64,000 nucleotides of DNA from Toxoplasma gondii ME49 (taxonomy: Eukaryota; Apicomplexa; Conoidasida; Eucoccidiorida; Sarcocystidae), in NCBI RefSeq assembly GCF_000006565.2, contig NC_031478.1, positions 7,017,057-7,081,056 of the forward strand, read 5' to 3'. This document shows positions 46,039 through 57,426 of the stretch, piece by piece (positions within the stretch are counted from its first letter, which is position 1; each line of letters starts with the position of its first letter). The notes beneath the pieces are model-generated. The model ran no database searches and had not been told where the DNA came from. It worked only from the letters and a program-made list of their open reading frames with translations. The position numbers and the translations under genes are program-made.

Positions 46039-47165
46039 CTTCTTCTCTCGAGTCCCTACGCTCCGCCTCCTCGCCCTGCTCTGGCTTCTCTTTCTCCTCT
46101 TTCTCCTCTCGCTCCTCTTTCTCCTCTCGCTCCTCTTTCTCCCCGGTCCGGCTCTCGCTCGTCTCCTTCCTCTTGTCTCTCTCCCCTCCGACCCGAGGGG
46201 GCACCGCTGCGAGAGACGCAGCCTGAGAAGAAGAACGAGGGGAAGCGGGGGAGGACGAGTCCGCGGAAGGAGATGGAGAGAGACTGTCTCCTCCACGCAG
46301 AGACGCCCTCCGGCGAAAGAACATGCCCGCCATATGTCGAACCAAAGACGCCCTGCCGGACCTGCTCGCACGCTCGCGAACTGCAGACGGAGGAGACGGC
46401 GCAGGCGCTGGAGGAAGAGAAGGAGAAGAAGAAGAAGGCGCATAGCCAGAAGAAGGAGACCCGCTTCTCAGGCAGGCCTCACCCTCCAACCGATCTGCGC
46501 CGGAAGCGGAGGAAGACGCAGCGGAGGAAGAAGAGGCAGCGGAAGAAGAGGAAGAGGAAGAAGACGCAGCGGAAGAAGAGGAAGAGGCAGAGGAAGAAGA
46601 TGGAGAAGAGAAGGATGGATCGATCGCCACACCGGTTCCTTTGATTTCGCGCGAGCAGGACTGAGTCGAGGAAGATATGGGCGGCATCCCGTCTTGCTCG
46701 AGAGAGCGAAGAAATTGGCGCAAAGACGGACAGTCGCCTGTGGGTCGAGGTACACGGACGATCTGCTGCGGCCGAGAAGGATGCGTGCATGCGCTGCAAA
46801 CAAGCAAAGCAAACGCATGCGTTTTCTGTTCTCAAGAAACGTTTCGTCAACCACATCACTCGCCGCGCACTGGGAGTCTGCGGCATCTCGCATTCTTCTC
46901 AGGCGCTGACGGGAGAGACACCCGAGAAGCTGGAGCAGGTGAAAAGAGACAGATCCAGGAAAGACGACTTTGAGAGAAGACCTGCAGAGAACGGTTGCAA
47001 CCTTCCACGAGAGCAGTTTGCGAAAGGGGATTTGACATATTTTCGTCAACCCCCTTCAAGTCCTTCGTTGCTTCTGACGTATCAAAGACGCCGGTGACAC
47101 AAACAGTTCGAAACGCAGTCACGGCGAAGCTCATGTGACTTGAGTTCTTGAAGAAGGTTGCCTCT
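46039..47165 (-). other. Ser- and Glu/Lys-rich open frame upstream of the 265-residue protein; spacer to RING gene
   Basis: Between about 46800 and 46040 the minus strand has an open frame with strong coding style. It contains SLRQFLRSLEQDGMPPISS, a long Ser tract, MAGMFFRRRASLRGG, and a Glu/Lys/Arg-rich end. A good acceptor (TTTGCTTGTTTGCAG) precedes it near 46796. It runs into the 265-residue protein gene one base out of frame, with no room for an intron. It may be the true N-terminus of that gene behind an indel, or a separate exon. The rest, up to the RING gene stop at 47166, shows nothing firm. Confidence 0.5.
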
Positions 47166-49988
47166 CTACCAGTTAAGAAGGAGATTGCAGAAGTCTCTGC
47201 AGTTCCAGCCAAGGACTCTGTAGGGTCGGTGCTGAACTTGGAGCAGAAGTCTCAGGAGGACGCGACCAGGAAGATACACGACCTGAAGATCTTCTGCCTT
47301 GACTCGCGCTCTGTCTCCCGCGCGCGTCTCGCCTCTCCGCCGTCTGCGACCGTCTCTGCGAGCGGCCTCCGCGTCGCTTCGAGTCCTCCTCGACAGCCTC
47401 TGTCTCTCGGGAGAGCTCTCCGCGTCCTCCGTCTCTCCACTTGGAAGGAGGAAAGCTGGCGGACGAACGTCCCCGTCGGTCTCCGAGGAAGCTCCGGAAG
47501 CCGCTGCGGCGCCCATCGGAAGTTGACAAGGCGAGGAACTCGAGAAGGCTCGGGCGCCGTCGGCGATCGCGGAGGCAGACCTTTCGCACGCATCCTCAGT
47601 GCGATAGACAAACATTTTGATCGCTGACGACCGGAACGCGGGGAACGCTCGAGACACTCGCCAGTCCATTCTGCCCCGGCCTTCCCCAAGCCACTCGAGC
47701 GACAAGAACGAGACCTGCGCCCGCGAAGACTCAGCCTCCGAGTCGCTTGAAACCTCGCCGTCGCCGCCTGCCGCCCTGTCCGGTGGGTCTCCATCCGCGC
47801 CGCCAGGAAACCAGCTCGCGAAGCCGCTCTGCTGTGCGTTTCTGCAGGCCTCTGCGGAGTCTGCAGCGCGTTGTTTCGCGCGTCTGGCGCGCCGTTTCTC
47901 GGCCTGCGCTTTTTCGTCGGGACTGGGGCGGAATTCGAGGACGGCCTGCACATGAGCGAAGGTGCCACTGCCGAAGAAGAAGCCGCCGACCGCGCCCGCT
48001 GTGTTCTCCATCCGGTGCGTGATGATGCAGAGCCGCGTACACACTCCGAAGGCGACAGGGAAGGCCCCCTGAGCGTCGGGTCGGAGGCGACAGGGTCTCC
48101 GATCAGAGCCGCAAACGGATTCTTCGGCTTCCGAACTCGCCTCGCTCCCGTCGTGGAGATGCGCGCGAAGAAAGGCAATCAATTCTTCCATCCCCTCGAT
48201 CTGAGAAGACTCCGAAACTCGCGAGTCAGATGTTCCCGGTGTCTCGCCCACGGCCGCCTGCCGCTCTTCTCGGTCTCGCCGCTCTTCGCGCTCCAGCGCC
48301 TCATTCTGTCTCCGCAACTGTCTCTGCTCTTGCGCATGCTGAACGCGCAGCAGGCGCGCCGCCGGCTCGCGTCCCCGGTCCGACGCTTCTTCCTCGCGCA
48401 TCCCCGAGGACGTCTCCGACTCGCCGCTGGGCTCCGCGAGCCTCTGGCTGCCTGGAGCCTGACCGGGGGGACGGAAGAATGCGTCGCGCGCTTGACGCTC
48501 GGCCTGTCTTCTCCTCTCCACCTCCGTCGGGTGGCGGTGTGCAGCCGGCGGCGAAGAGGCCGCAGACGCAGAAGATGACGAACAGTGTTTCTCGATGGGA
48601 TCGGTGCGTCTGAGATGTCTGGCTATTCGTCGACAGCGGCGGGCGTTGTGGTTGCTGGTCCACGAAGAGAGAGGGCCTTGCCAGTAGCACTGCGTGCAGG
48701 TGACCGGGAGGAGGTTGTAGTTGAGAGAAAAGTCGACAATTTTCTCGCTCGAAGACTCCTCGACAGGCTCGAGTTGCTCTGCGTACACCGGACCTCGACA
48801 GAGAGGGCACATGCTCGTCCGCAGCAAGACAGCGAGCATGCAGTCGCGGCAAAAAACGTGAAGGCAGGGCGTCACGACGGGTCTGAGGAGCAGCTCGAAG
48901 CAAACAGGACACTTGAAGTCTTCCTCTGTGTAGAAAGTCGTCACCGTTTTCGCTTTTCTCTCGCCCACCCCAAAGAGGCCAGCTGTCCCAGGAACCACCT
49001 GGACGCGAGCGACTTTGCGATTCCGCAACAAACGCAACGCCTGCTCCTGCAGCTGCGGTCGGACGTCTCCTGGGTCGTTCTCTCCCGGGAGAAGTCCGAC
49101 AGCGCCGCCAGCCGAGTGCAGCAGGTACACCAGACTGGAGATGGCCCCGTCGGAGGAGAGGAGCAGCGGCGAGAGGCCGCGCTGCAGCGCATCGACAGCC
49201 GAGGAAGAGGCCAGCGACGCAGACGCGCCGAGAGTCGCCAGCTGTCTCTGCAGGCGCTGGCGTTGCTGCGGCTGCCGCAGGAAGCGGCGCGCTGCGAGGG
49301 CTGCGGCTGCTGCGGATCGAGAGGCCGTGGAGGCAGAGGCAAAAGGCAGGAGAAACGCCGGTAGTTCCTCTGCAGGCGCATGGTCCCGGCGCTGCTGCCG
49401 CCCGCTGTTGAGACTCCGCGAACGGCGCGCGGCCTCTGTGTGGACGACGCGGGGGTGCCCTGGAGACACTTCGGAGCTCTGGGCTTCGCGGCCGCGATGC
49501 CACAGCGCTCGAGCAGACTCCCCAGGCTGCAGCTGTCGCCTCAACCGACGCCCGTTTGGCAACGCAACGATCGTCATCACAGCCTCTCGTTGACGTTCCG
49601 CTTCTGACGGACGCGGCAGACGGCGGGAGGGGTGTGCAGGCAACGCAGAAGAAGAGGAGAGAGAAGAAGAGGAGAGAGAAGAAGAGGAGAGAGAAGAAGA
49701 GGAGAGAGAAGAAGAAGAGAGAGAAGAAGAGGAGAGAGAAGAAGAGGAAGGAGAAGATGGGGAGGAAGGAGAAGAGGGGGAGGAAGGAGGCTGAGGAGGG
49801 AGACGAGAAGTTCGAGGTCGTGTGGTGGAGGAAGATGCAGCGGAGACAGAGGCGGAAGAAGAAGAAGAAGAAAAGGCCAGTTCTTGACGTCGCCGTTCCT
49901 GTTGACGGACTTCGTGTTCACGCCATAGGCGTCGCTGCTCCTCCTGCAGCCGGCGGAAGTCCTCGGGAGGCATGGAGGAAAAATCCAT
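47166..49988 (-). CDS. RING finger protein with adjacent TRAF-type zinc finger (probable E3 ubiquitin ligase)
   Basis: This single-exon gene encodes 940 residues and starts MDFSSMPPEDFRRLQ. Residues about 30-105 are Ser/Pro-rich with an LSSSS tandem repeat. At residues about 357-396 lies a C3HC4 RING finger: CPVC, then TPCLHVFCRDC, then CPLC. It should bind two zincs and recruit an E2 enzyme. About 30 residues later comes a CX2CX12HX4C motif (CTQCYWQGPLSSWTSNH, then C), as in TRAF-type zinc fingers that follow RINGs in RNF41-like ligases. The middle is Arg/Glu-rich and probably disordered. The C-terminal third carries hydrophobic conserved-looking segments (GGFFFGSGTFAHVQAVLEF, FPAFRSSAIKMFVY) and ends VLGWNCRDFCNLLLNW, perhaps a substrate-binding domain. 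Localisation is not evident; there is no membrane helix. Confidence 0.92.
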   Translation of the reverse strand: MDFSSMPPEDFRRLQEEQRRLWREHEVRQQERRRQELAFSSSSSSASVSAASSSTTRPRTSRLPPQPPSSPSSPSSPSSPSSSSLSSSSLSSSSLSSSSLSSSSLSSSSLSSSSALPAHPSRRLPRPSEAERQREAVMTIVALPNGRRLRRQLQPGESARALWHRGREAQSSEVSPGHPRVVHTEAARRSRSLNSGRQQRRDHAPAEELPAFLLPFASASTASRSAAAAALAARRFLRQPQQRQRLQRQLATLGASASLASSSAVDALQRGLSPLLLSSDGAISSLVYLLHSAGGAVGLLPGENDPGDVRPQLQEQALRLLRNRKVARVQVVPGTAGLFGVGERKAKTVTTFYTEEDFKCPVCFELLLRPVVTPCLHVFCRDCMLAVLLRTSMCPLCRGPVYAEQLEPVEESSSEKIVDFSLNYNLLPVTCTQCYWQGPLSSWTSNHNARRCRRIARHLRRTDPIEKHCSSSSASAASSPPAAHRHPTEVERRRQAERQARDAFFRPPGQAPGSQRLAEPSGESETSSGMREEEASDRGREPAARLLRVQHAQEQRQLRRQNEALEREERRDREERQAAVGETPGTSDSRVSESSQIEGMEELIAFLRAHLHDGSEASSEAEESVCGSDRRPCRLRPDAQGAFPVAFGVCTRLCIITHRMENTAGAVGGFFFGSGTFAHVQAVLEFRPSPDEKAQAEKRRARRAKQRAADSAEACRNAQQSGFASWFPGGADGDPPDRAAGGDGEVSSDSEAESSRAQVSFLSLEWLGEGRGRMDWRVSRAFPAFRSSAIKMFVYRTEDACERSASAIADGARAFSSSSPCQLPMGAAAASGASSETDGDVRPPAFLLPSGETEDAESSPERQRLSRRTRSDAEAARRDGRRRRRGETRAGDRARVKAEDLQVVYLPGRVLLRLLLQVQHRPYRVLGWNCRDFCNLLLNW
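49636..49750. repeat. Coding minisatellite, 15-bp unit (LSSSS)
   Basis: About seven copies of GAAGAGGAGAGAGAA (plus strand) encode Leu-Ser-Ser-Ser-Ser near the N-terminus of the RING protein. One copy has a GAAGAA variant. The tract probably adds a flexible linker. Confidence 0.9.
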
Positions 49989-52900
49989 TTTGGAGAACCG
50001 GAAGAGAGGAGGCGGTGCGAGAGTAGAGCAGGGCGAGGCTTCGGCGAGTTAGAGACAGAGAAGGACGAACACGGACATCAAAAAGCATGCAGGCAGTGAG
50101 AGGATTCGCGCATGCATTGAAGGTCACCAGAGAGTTGATCGGATTTCCGGAGCAGAGCTCACGGACCGAGAAACCGAAATGTGCGTCGAACCGGAAGAGA
50201 GAGCGGTGCCTGAAGGAAGCGGGGTGGTACGGAAGAGAAGAGCGAAGACGAGGAACGCGGAGAGCCCACGGTCAAGGGGAGGTCAGGGAGTGTTGGAGGG
50301 GAAGGCGGAGGAAGAAACTGAGACGAAAGAGCATGGGAAGGAGGTTCTCAAAGCGGCCTCTGTGGCGTTGCCTTGCTCCTAGCCATATCGAGACCACGGA
50401 AGGCGACCCCGCAAGCGGCGGCGAACGGAGAATCTCGTGAAAGGGAACTCGCTCCTGAAATCAAGATGAGTTGAAGATTCAGTCCAGCCACAGGCGCAGT
50501 TTCTGAGGTGTATGTACACCCGAGCGCTTTGAGCTGCTGCGCCGCCGCGCCCGGAGTAAAAAGTCGCTGGAAGGCCGTCCAGGCGTCTTCAGCGCTGGAA
50601 ATCGACAAGGGCGGCGACGACAGTGGAAGAAGAAGCGGGAAAAACGCAAAGATGGGCGGCTTCCGAAAGCGGTTCGTGAAAATTTGCGACCAAAGAAGGT
50701 CGGCGGCTGCTGAAATGTGCAGTGATTCTTCAAACCGATGCTGCGACAGTTGCAGATCGCTGCACGAGCAGCTGACGCAGCTTGTGCGACGAAAGGTTCC
50801 CCTAAACGCGGCGGGAAAAACGCAGCGGAACCGGCTCGGCGTTCTCCAGCGGAACCCCCCAGAGACTCGGTAAAGACCCGCCGGCACCTTTCTCGTTTTT
50901 TCGCGGAGAATTCGCACGAAACGTTGCAAGACAAGAGAGCCACGCAGCTGCCAGTCCACCGGTGGTCGTCTCGTAGAAACCGTTGTGCGCACAAAAGGGA
51001 CGCGCGATTGCGAGGTGCTCTCGACTGGTGGCACCGTGCGGCCGCAAGGTGCCGGAAAAGTAGAAAACTCTCCACTTTCGCGGGCGTTCTCGTTCCAAGA
51101 GCTTCTCCGTTGTCTAATGTGAGTTGCTTCGATTCGGAATCAAGCCGCAAACGGCCTCCGTCCCGCCAGAAAAGATTGAGGGCTCTCGACTCTTTTGCGT
51201 GCTGGCTGGCCAACTGTGCGGCGCCACACGACACGGTCATGCGTTCTTGCGCTCTCCGTCTTCTTCCGCGCCTCCAGCGCAGCCGTCCCAGGGAAGTTGT
51301 GGACCCAAGCCGTGGAGGAAAAAGCACAGGTTTCTTCTTTGTGGTCGACAGTGCCTTTTAGTCGTGTGAAGTTCCAAGGCAAGCCGAAAGGCGCGGAAGT
51401 CCCGTACCCCCCGGAGTGCGGCTGGCTCAGGTACAGACTACCTCGGAGTCAGAAGGGGGGTTTCTGGAAGAGACTGTTTCATGTCCGAGGCAGCTTCTCG
51501 CAGAGAACGCAAAGAGCCGAGAAAACCAGTCGACGAGTACGTTTAGCATGCACTGGGGAACTTTCCAAAATTTCATAATTCACGCGTCTGTGTGGCGAGG
51601 CTCGCACTTTCGTGAACTCGGTGACCTCCGATACCAGACGGCAAAAAAAACGAATCCTGGCTACGAACCGCCGGAGCGTTTTTCCTGGAGTGTGTTTAAG
51701 CGCAGCGAGTCGATGCTGCGCTCGTTTTTTGAGTGTTTGGAGTCTTCTCCGATGTTGAGAAAGCAGTCGACGCCACCCTGCGTGCAGCGCGGACAGACGA
51801 GACATTGCGAATCAGTTCTCGCCGATGCCTCGGGAAGACTTTATACCGGCAAGTTTGAAGGGCTGCTCTGACCCTGCGATGCTTTTCACTGGCGCTGAAG
51901 TTCAGACAGAATCGTGGTAGACACCAGCTTCACAGCTGCCCCAATCGCAGCAACTTCAGGCTGCCACTGAGCTTTTTAGATGCGCAGCTTTGGGATACAG
52001 TTTTCACACCATTGACAACTCGAGGGAGGAACGTCTGGCATCGCGGGTGACGAGCCGGCAAAATTCGGGAAAAGCAGACAAGATATGGTAACGCTGCCGC
52101 CCAGAGAGTTACGCGCAAACCGAACCACGGACTCCAGTGAATGCTTCGAGCAGCTCGTGGAAAATGCTAGGTGGATCGATGTCCGGTTTGAGGACAGAGT
52201 TTTTTGTTTTACACTTGATGCCGTTGCATGCATCGGCAGAACCCATTATTCGACTCCTTGCTTTGTTCACATGGCACAACTCACATCGCCCGGTAACAGG
52301 AATGGAAATCCGCCACTGTAATTTCATCGCTCCAGCGCCACGCACTGTGTGCCCTGCCGGTGTTGCCTCTGATTGCTCGCCAGCTGTTAAAAGCTGTTAG
52401 CTAATCGAGAAAGTGTCATCGTTTGCCCTTGTAAGATGATCATCACAACTGTAGATGACACAGGCATTGAGCATTTGTCACTAACGTAGGAGGATGAAAG
52501 ACAACTTTAAGCGCGGCATCCATACCTGCAGGGTGCTAGTGTTTCAGTGACGCGTTGATGGTATTCACACCCACAAACATACAGAAAAAGGCCGGCGAAA
52601 CATTTTTTGTGGCGTTGTTCGAAAGGGGGCGTGGTTCCCGTGAAGCTGTCACCGCGACACCGACAGCTTTTTTGCGCAGACTTGAAGCACTGGTTTTAGC
52701 AGAAGGCTCATCCGGCAGTGCGTTCGTATGGTGGCTATGCTGCCAGGGAGAGATTTCGTTTTTCGTGGAGCTTCTTCGACGAATCAACGTGGCAAAAATG
52801 AAAAAAATGAAGGACCTGTGACTGCGCAACAGGCTGTCGGCCCTCACAGAACGCTCTTGCACCTTAGGGCTTCTCGCCTCACTTTCACGAAATGTAGAAG

Positions 52901-54318
52901 TGTACTTTCATGTGTTTCACTGTAGTTCTGCGTAATTTAGTTCTTGCGGTGTGAGAGATGATAGGCCTATTTCAGATCTATTTACCGCCGACAACACGGT
53001 ACTCTCGCTCGACTCTCTGCGTAGGGTCATGAAGGGCATCATAGACACCCAAGAGGTAACTTCCAACTCGGTTTTAATCCCAAAAAGAGAAAAACATTAA
53101 TTGCTCCTCGAAAGAACCCGTAGGTCTGTGCAGGAGGGCCGAGAATTTCTGACATTCCTGCAACCGGGACTTCGAAACTTCGACTGTTTACACACAGTAG
53201 ACTGAAAAAGAAAGTTCGGAAAAGGGGCATCGGCGCTACCCTTCCAATGTGCGCTTTCAAGAAAGTATCACTGATCGCGCTGAAACATTTCCCCTTCGTT
53301 TGCATTCTTCCCCCTTTTTTAAACATCAGACATTTCCCCGAGACTCAACGCCTGTCTCGTTTTTTCCATGGTCCATCTCGCGCCGGCAACGTTGCACAGC
53401 GGAAAGCTGGTGTGCATGCACTCCGCGGGTGTTTTTCCTGTTGACGCGTTCTCTGCAAAGGATGCCCGTCGGTTTGCCGTCCCGTTGTCCTGAAAACAAT
53501 CTTCGCTTCTCAACATTGGAGAGCAACACCTCCAGCTTTAGGAGATCAGGTGAGCTCTTCGATGTTTCCTGCGCCCGCCGTCGCCGACAGTCGGCACATG
53601 CAGTTTTCAGGTGTGTCTTCCTCGACCGTGAGAAATCTTTCTTCCGTGTCTTTCGACCCAGCTTCTCTTTCCACAGAAGCAGAGAGGACGTCAACATGCT
53701 GGTGAGTGAGGACTCTCTGGAAAATCCTCGGTGCTGTCTACGAACTCGGGCAAAGGGACTTTGACCTGCCGCCAGGCTCCCGAGGAGCGGCGGCTGTTGT
53801 GCGAGGAAGCGGCCGCAGACTCAAACAGCGCGTGTGCTGTGGACAGGAAAAAAGATTTCTGATAAGTGAGGATCTTCTGAATTCACAAGGGCTTCGACTC
53901 TCGAACAAGCTGGCTCTCTTCCGATTCGACTGGCCCTCATCCGAGCAGAAGAGAAACGCGCGCGTCAGGTCACAAGCCGTCACCCGCCGAATGTCGAAGG
54001 CTAATGCAGAGGACTTATCTTTGGAAGACAGAAGAGCATCTTCTGAGGTTTTCAGTAACAATTCGTGGACGAGAGATCTCCGAACTCCTCAACGTTGCCC
54101 CGATGTTCTCTGAGCACCAAGGTAGACACTATCACGGACTTGTCCCGCGTGGTGGATGCCTCTAAATCCCGACGTTTCTCTGCGATTCGTCGATTGAAGG
54201 ACTCTCCGTTTTTTGCAGTTCCGACTGTGAGAAGCGGTCGGTAGAGAGCATCCATGCTTGTCTGTACGCCCCCCAGGAAGGTTCTGGGGTCTCGTTTCCT
54301 CATCAGTTCATGAAAACA
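49989..54318. promoter_or_regulatory. Divergent upstream region, RING gene / membrane protein gene
   Basis: This 4.3 kb stretch should hold the RING promoter and leader on the left and the leader of the membrane protein gene on the right. From 50020 to 53240 I see no coding signal; 51900-53050 is AT-balanced unique sequence. From about 53460 to 54250, fragments with coding style and plausible splice sites appear on the plus strand, for example SSVLSTNSGKGTLTC near 53730 and DTITDLSRVVDASKSRRF near 54125. A competing minus-strand frame lies at 54052-54310. I could not join any of them into a supported model, so they may be upstream exons. Confidence 0.45.
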
Positions 54319-57300
54319 ATGGCAAAAGCTTCTCGAGTTCTCCACTTTCTCTCGGCCTCTCGTCCTTGCTGTCACTCTCCTCTCACCTCTCTTCGCTCCT
54401 TGTCTTTGCTGGTGTCGATCCCTTCGCGTTACTCTTCTTCCTCTTTCTCCTCTCTTTTCTCTCCTTCCCTGCCTTTTCCTCGACCTCGCCACTGCTCTTT
54501 TCAACGAAACTCGCCTTCTTACAGACTTGCCGCACTCACCAGCCGCGCATCTCCGCCATGCTCCCGACAGTCTCAGGTACGTACACCTGAGCGTCTGCCC
54601 CGCCGGTTCGTGGCAACGGCGCCGCGTTGCTGCTTTTTGGTGGGCCGCGAGGCGCGTTCTCGCGAGGCGCATGCAGTCGTTTCGGCATGTGGAAGAAGGC
54701 GGCAGACTCCCTGGGACAACGGGGAAAGTTCTGTCCAGACTACGCGACGACGCGCGAGACAAGAGTCCAGCACACAGCTGTCTTTTCTTGGCCGTGAGTT
54801 CTTCTCTTCTGCAGCTTCGCGTTCACACTCTGCAAGCCGAGAGAACGGACTGCGGAGGCTCTTCGGAGCAGGAGAGGAGGCTTTCTCTTCGTCTCTCCAA
54901 AGTGCTCATTCCTCCCGTCCTGGCAACCAGTTCATTCTCGCCTTTCCAGCTGTCTCCGCAGCTTCTCGCTGCCTGCCAGGGCTCTCTGTACACCCGAGCG
55001 GCCTCTGTGCCGCGAGGCGCCATTTCTCCAGTTTCCTAGAGACCTCTGCGAGAGCGTACCTGTTGCAGCCGAGGTGTACGTACACGGCAGAAGGCGCCGA
55101 ATCGGAAGATGGCGGGGGTGTGGGGGCTGCTTCTCTCACTTGGTCTTCTCGTGAAAAAGAGGAAGTTCCCAAGACCACAGAGCCGCCGTGTCTGCAGGCG
55201 CCCGCGGATCTCCTGCCCTCCGAGCGACCTCTGCTCTCTTTCGAACTCTATGACGCAGTCAGTCACAACTTCAGCTGCCGCGCCTCTGAGGCTCTCGGAG
55301 ACAGCGGAAATAAACTTCCACCGAGGTAAAGAGAAACTCACTTTCTGCTTCACGTCTCGCCCTCTTGACCAAAGACGAAGTGCCGAGAGTGCCGTGACCG
55401 CGAGAAAGGCACGACGAAGGGGATTCTGTTCCTCTCCTTCTCGTCTCTGCTTTTACTGCATGCAGTCTACCAGTGGCTCTGCACCTGGCCCGTCGGCTTT
55501 CTTCTTCTGTTTACTCTATAGGAGGTTCTCTGGAGTAGAGTCCTCGAGACCGACAGCAGTCTCAGCTGAAGGCGTCTCGCAGCTTTCTTAGCCTTCTCTC
55601 TGGAAAGTGTCTGCACTTAGGAAACAAAAAAAAACTTAGGAAACGGTGATTCTCCGAACGCCCGCGACCACTGAAACGTTCGGGTCTCCTGCGGAGCATG
55701 CAATTAAATACTCAATGGCTTACCTATCGAATTTCTGAGAAGAAACAGGAGCGTACCCAGGTAGCTTTGTGCCCTCCACTCGACTCCAGACACTTGCTGC
55801 AGACACAGGGCCTTTTGATCTAAACGCATTGTCCACTGCGTAGGTGATTTTTCCTCAGAAAGGCTAGAAGAACTCGTGTCTCAGAGAAGCGTTGCGGTTC
55901 TGCGTTGTCTGTTCCCAGGTACTTTCAGTGGGTGATCGACGGCGCGGCTTATCTGCTTTTGGGGGGTCTTCTCGCAATTGTCTCGGCAGCTCCGGCGACA
56001 GTTGTCGAGCGTCGCATCGACATGCACATCAAAACACTGGCACTGACATCAGCCATGTACGGCGGCATTGCGTTCTGGGGCTTCGAAGCTGCTCGCTTCG
56101 GCCGTCTCTACGTCCCTCCGGCGGGGCCGACGAGGTGAGGAGGAGAGAAGGACTCAGTTTCGATATCAAATCGGGTTCTATTCCATCTTCCCCGTCCAAC
56201 GTTCAGTACAGAAGCTGTTGTAGAAAAAGCTTCCTTTCTTTGCTATTCTGCCTCGCCTTTCCTTCGCTTCCTCTTCTTCCTTTTCTTCTCGCTGCTGTCT
56301 CTGCATGCACCACACCCTACAACGTGGATCCGTCAACACACATTCACGATCGAAACGATGGATCTCACTCGTTATCTATGTGCTCGCCGGAGAAGCTGAA
56401 TACTCCTCTCTCAGAGAATGTTCCTTCCAGTACAAGCATGCCGATCTCCCTTCATCTGAATAGTCGGTTTCTCATTTGTTCTTTAAACCGAGCGCTATCA
56501 GGATCTTTGTGCTAACACTCCGAGAGAGGCTCTTCATGTGGTGGAAGGAACGCTTTTATGTTCAACAGTGCCACAGATAGACTCTAAAGTCGCATTCTCG
56601 TCTCCAGCTACCGCAACAGTTTCGCGGGTGTTTTCATAGGTAAGACACCAAGGACTCAGACGTTTACCTCGAGGGCGTCTATAAAAATGAAAGAAGCGGT
56701 CTCATGCTTTCCTCCTTTAGGTACCTTCTCGGCTTCTGCTCCTTGGGCCTCTGCACCCTACCTCCGATACTATGTGAAATGTTCTCTCCCGCTGTCGGCT
56801 ATGCATGCCTGACTGCTCCACTTGCTTTCCACGTCCTCGCGGCCGCCTACTTGAAGCGTCCTCCTTCGTCTCTCTTTTCTTACTGGAACAAAGCTGCCTC
56901 GAATCCAAAAGCCCAACCAGGAAGACCTCGTCTTCGCGGTCCGGCGAAGCTTTTCGCGTCTTCTTCTGCTTCTCCCGCGTCTTGTCCCCCACACCACTGC
57001 GCTTCTCAAGGCTCAACTTCTTCTGGGTCGCATGCTTCTTTACCGTCTGTTTCACGCCTTTCGGTTTTTGATGTCTCGTCTCTCAGCGTCCATGCGTTTC
57101 CTCCGGTCGGTGGTGGCTTTCTGCCTCAGTGGTGGGGTGCGACCGTCAGCCACAAGTGTCTGTTGGGTTTTTCGCTTTTTTCCACGGGAGCGGGGATCTA
57201 CGTCGCGAGAAGAGTTGAAAAGACCGCAGGGAACGAGGCTCTGGCAGATACACAGGAAAGAGGGCCACAACGTTCCTTTCTCTCGACTCTCCGGGCGCTC

Positions 57301-57426
57301 TGGCGAGGGGCGGCAGACGCACAAACAGAGGATGCAAGCGCCGCAGAAGCAGACGCGCGTGTCGTGCGGCGAGCACACGAGCGGCTGAGGGAACTGGCTA
57401 AGAGAACGCAGAGCAATAGTGAGTAG
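54319..57426 (+). CDS. Multi-spanning membrane protein with mitochondrial-type presequence (TMEM69/DUF3429-like)
   Basis: Three exons (54319-55325, 55919-56134, 56721-57426) join in frame to 642 residues. The start MAKASRVLHFLSASRP (ACAATGG context) opens an Arg/Ser-rich stretch without early acidic residues, as in mitochondrial presequences. The core, spanning exons 2 and 3, has about four hydrophobic helices: AAYLLLGGLLAIVSA, then LTSAMYGGIAFWGFEAARFG, then YLLGFCSLGLCTLPPILCEM, then YACLTAPLAFHVLAAAYL. The YGG-F-G-ARFG pattern followed by a second hairpin recalls TMEM69/DUF3429 proteins; that is a resemblance, not proof. A further hydrophobic segment (CLLGFSLFSTGAGIYVARR) precedes a charged C-terminal helix. 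Earlier 5' exons are possible, and another frame is also open from about 54530 to 55039. A candidate small exon near 56610 breaks the frame and was left out. Confidence 0.72.

Noticed and set aside
47300..49600. Several long plus-strand open frames opposite the RING gene
   Set aside because: They are mirror frames of a high-GC coding region and are Arg-rich, while the RING and TRAF-type motifs fix the minus strand as coding.
56609..56640. Small exon between good splice sites in the membrane protein gene (YRNSFAGVFIG)
   Set aside because: Including it shifts the final exon out of frame to an early stop. Skipping it joins exons 2 and 3 perfectly.
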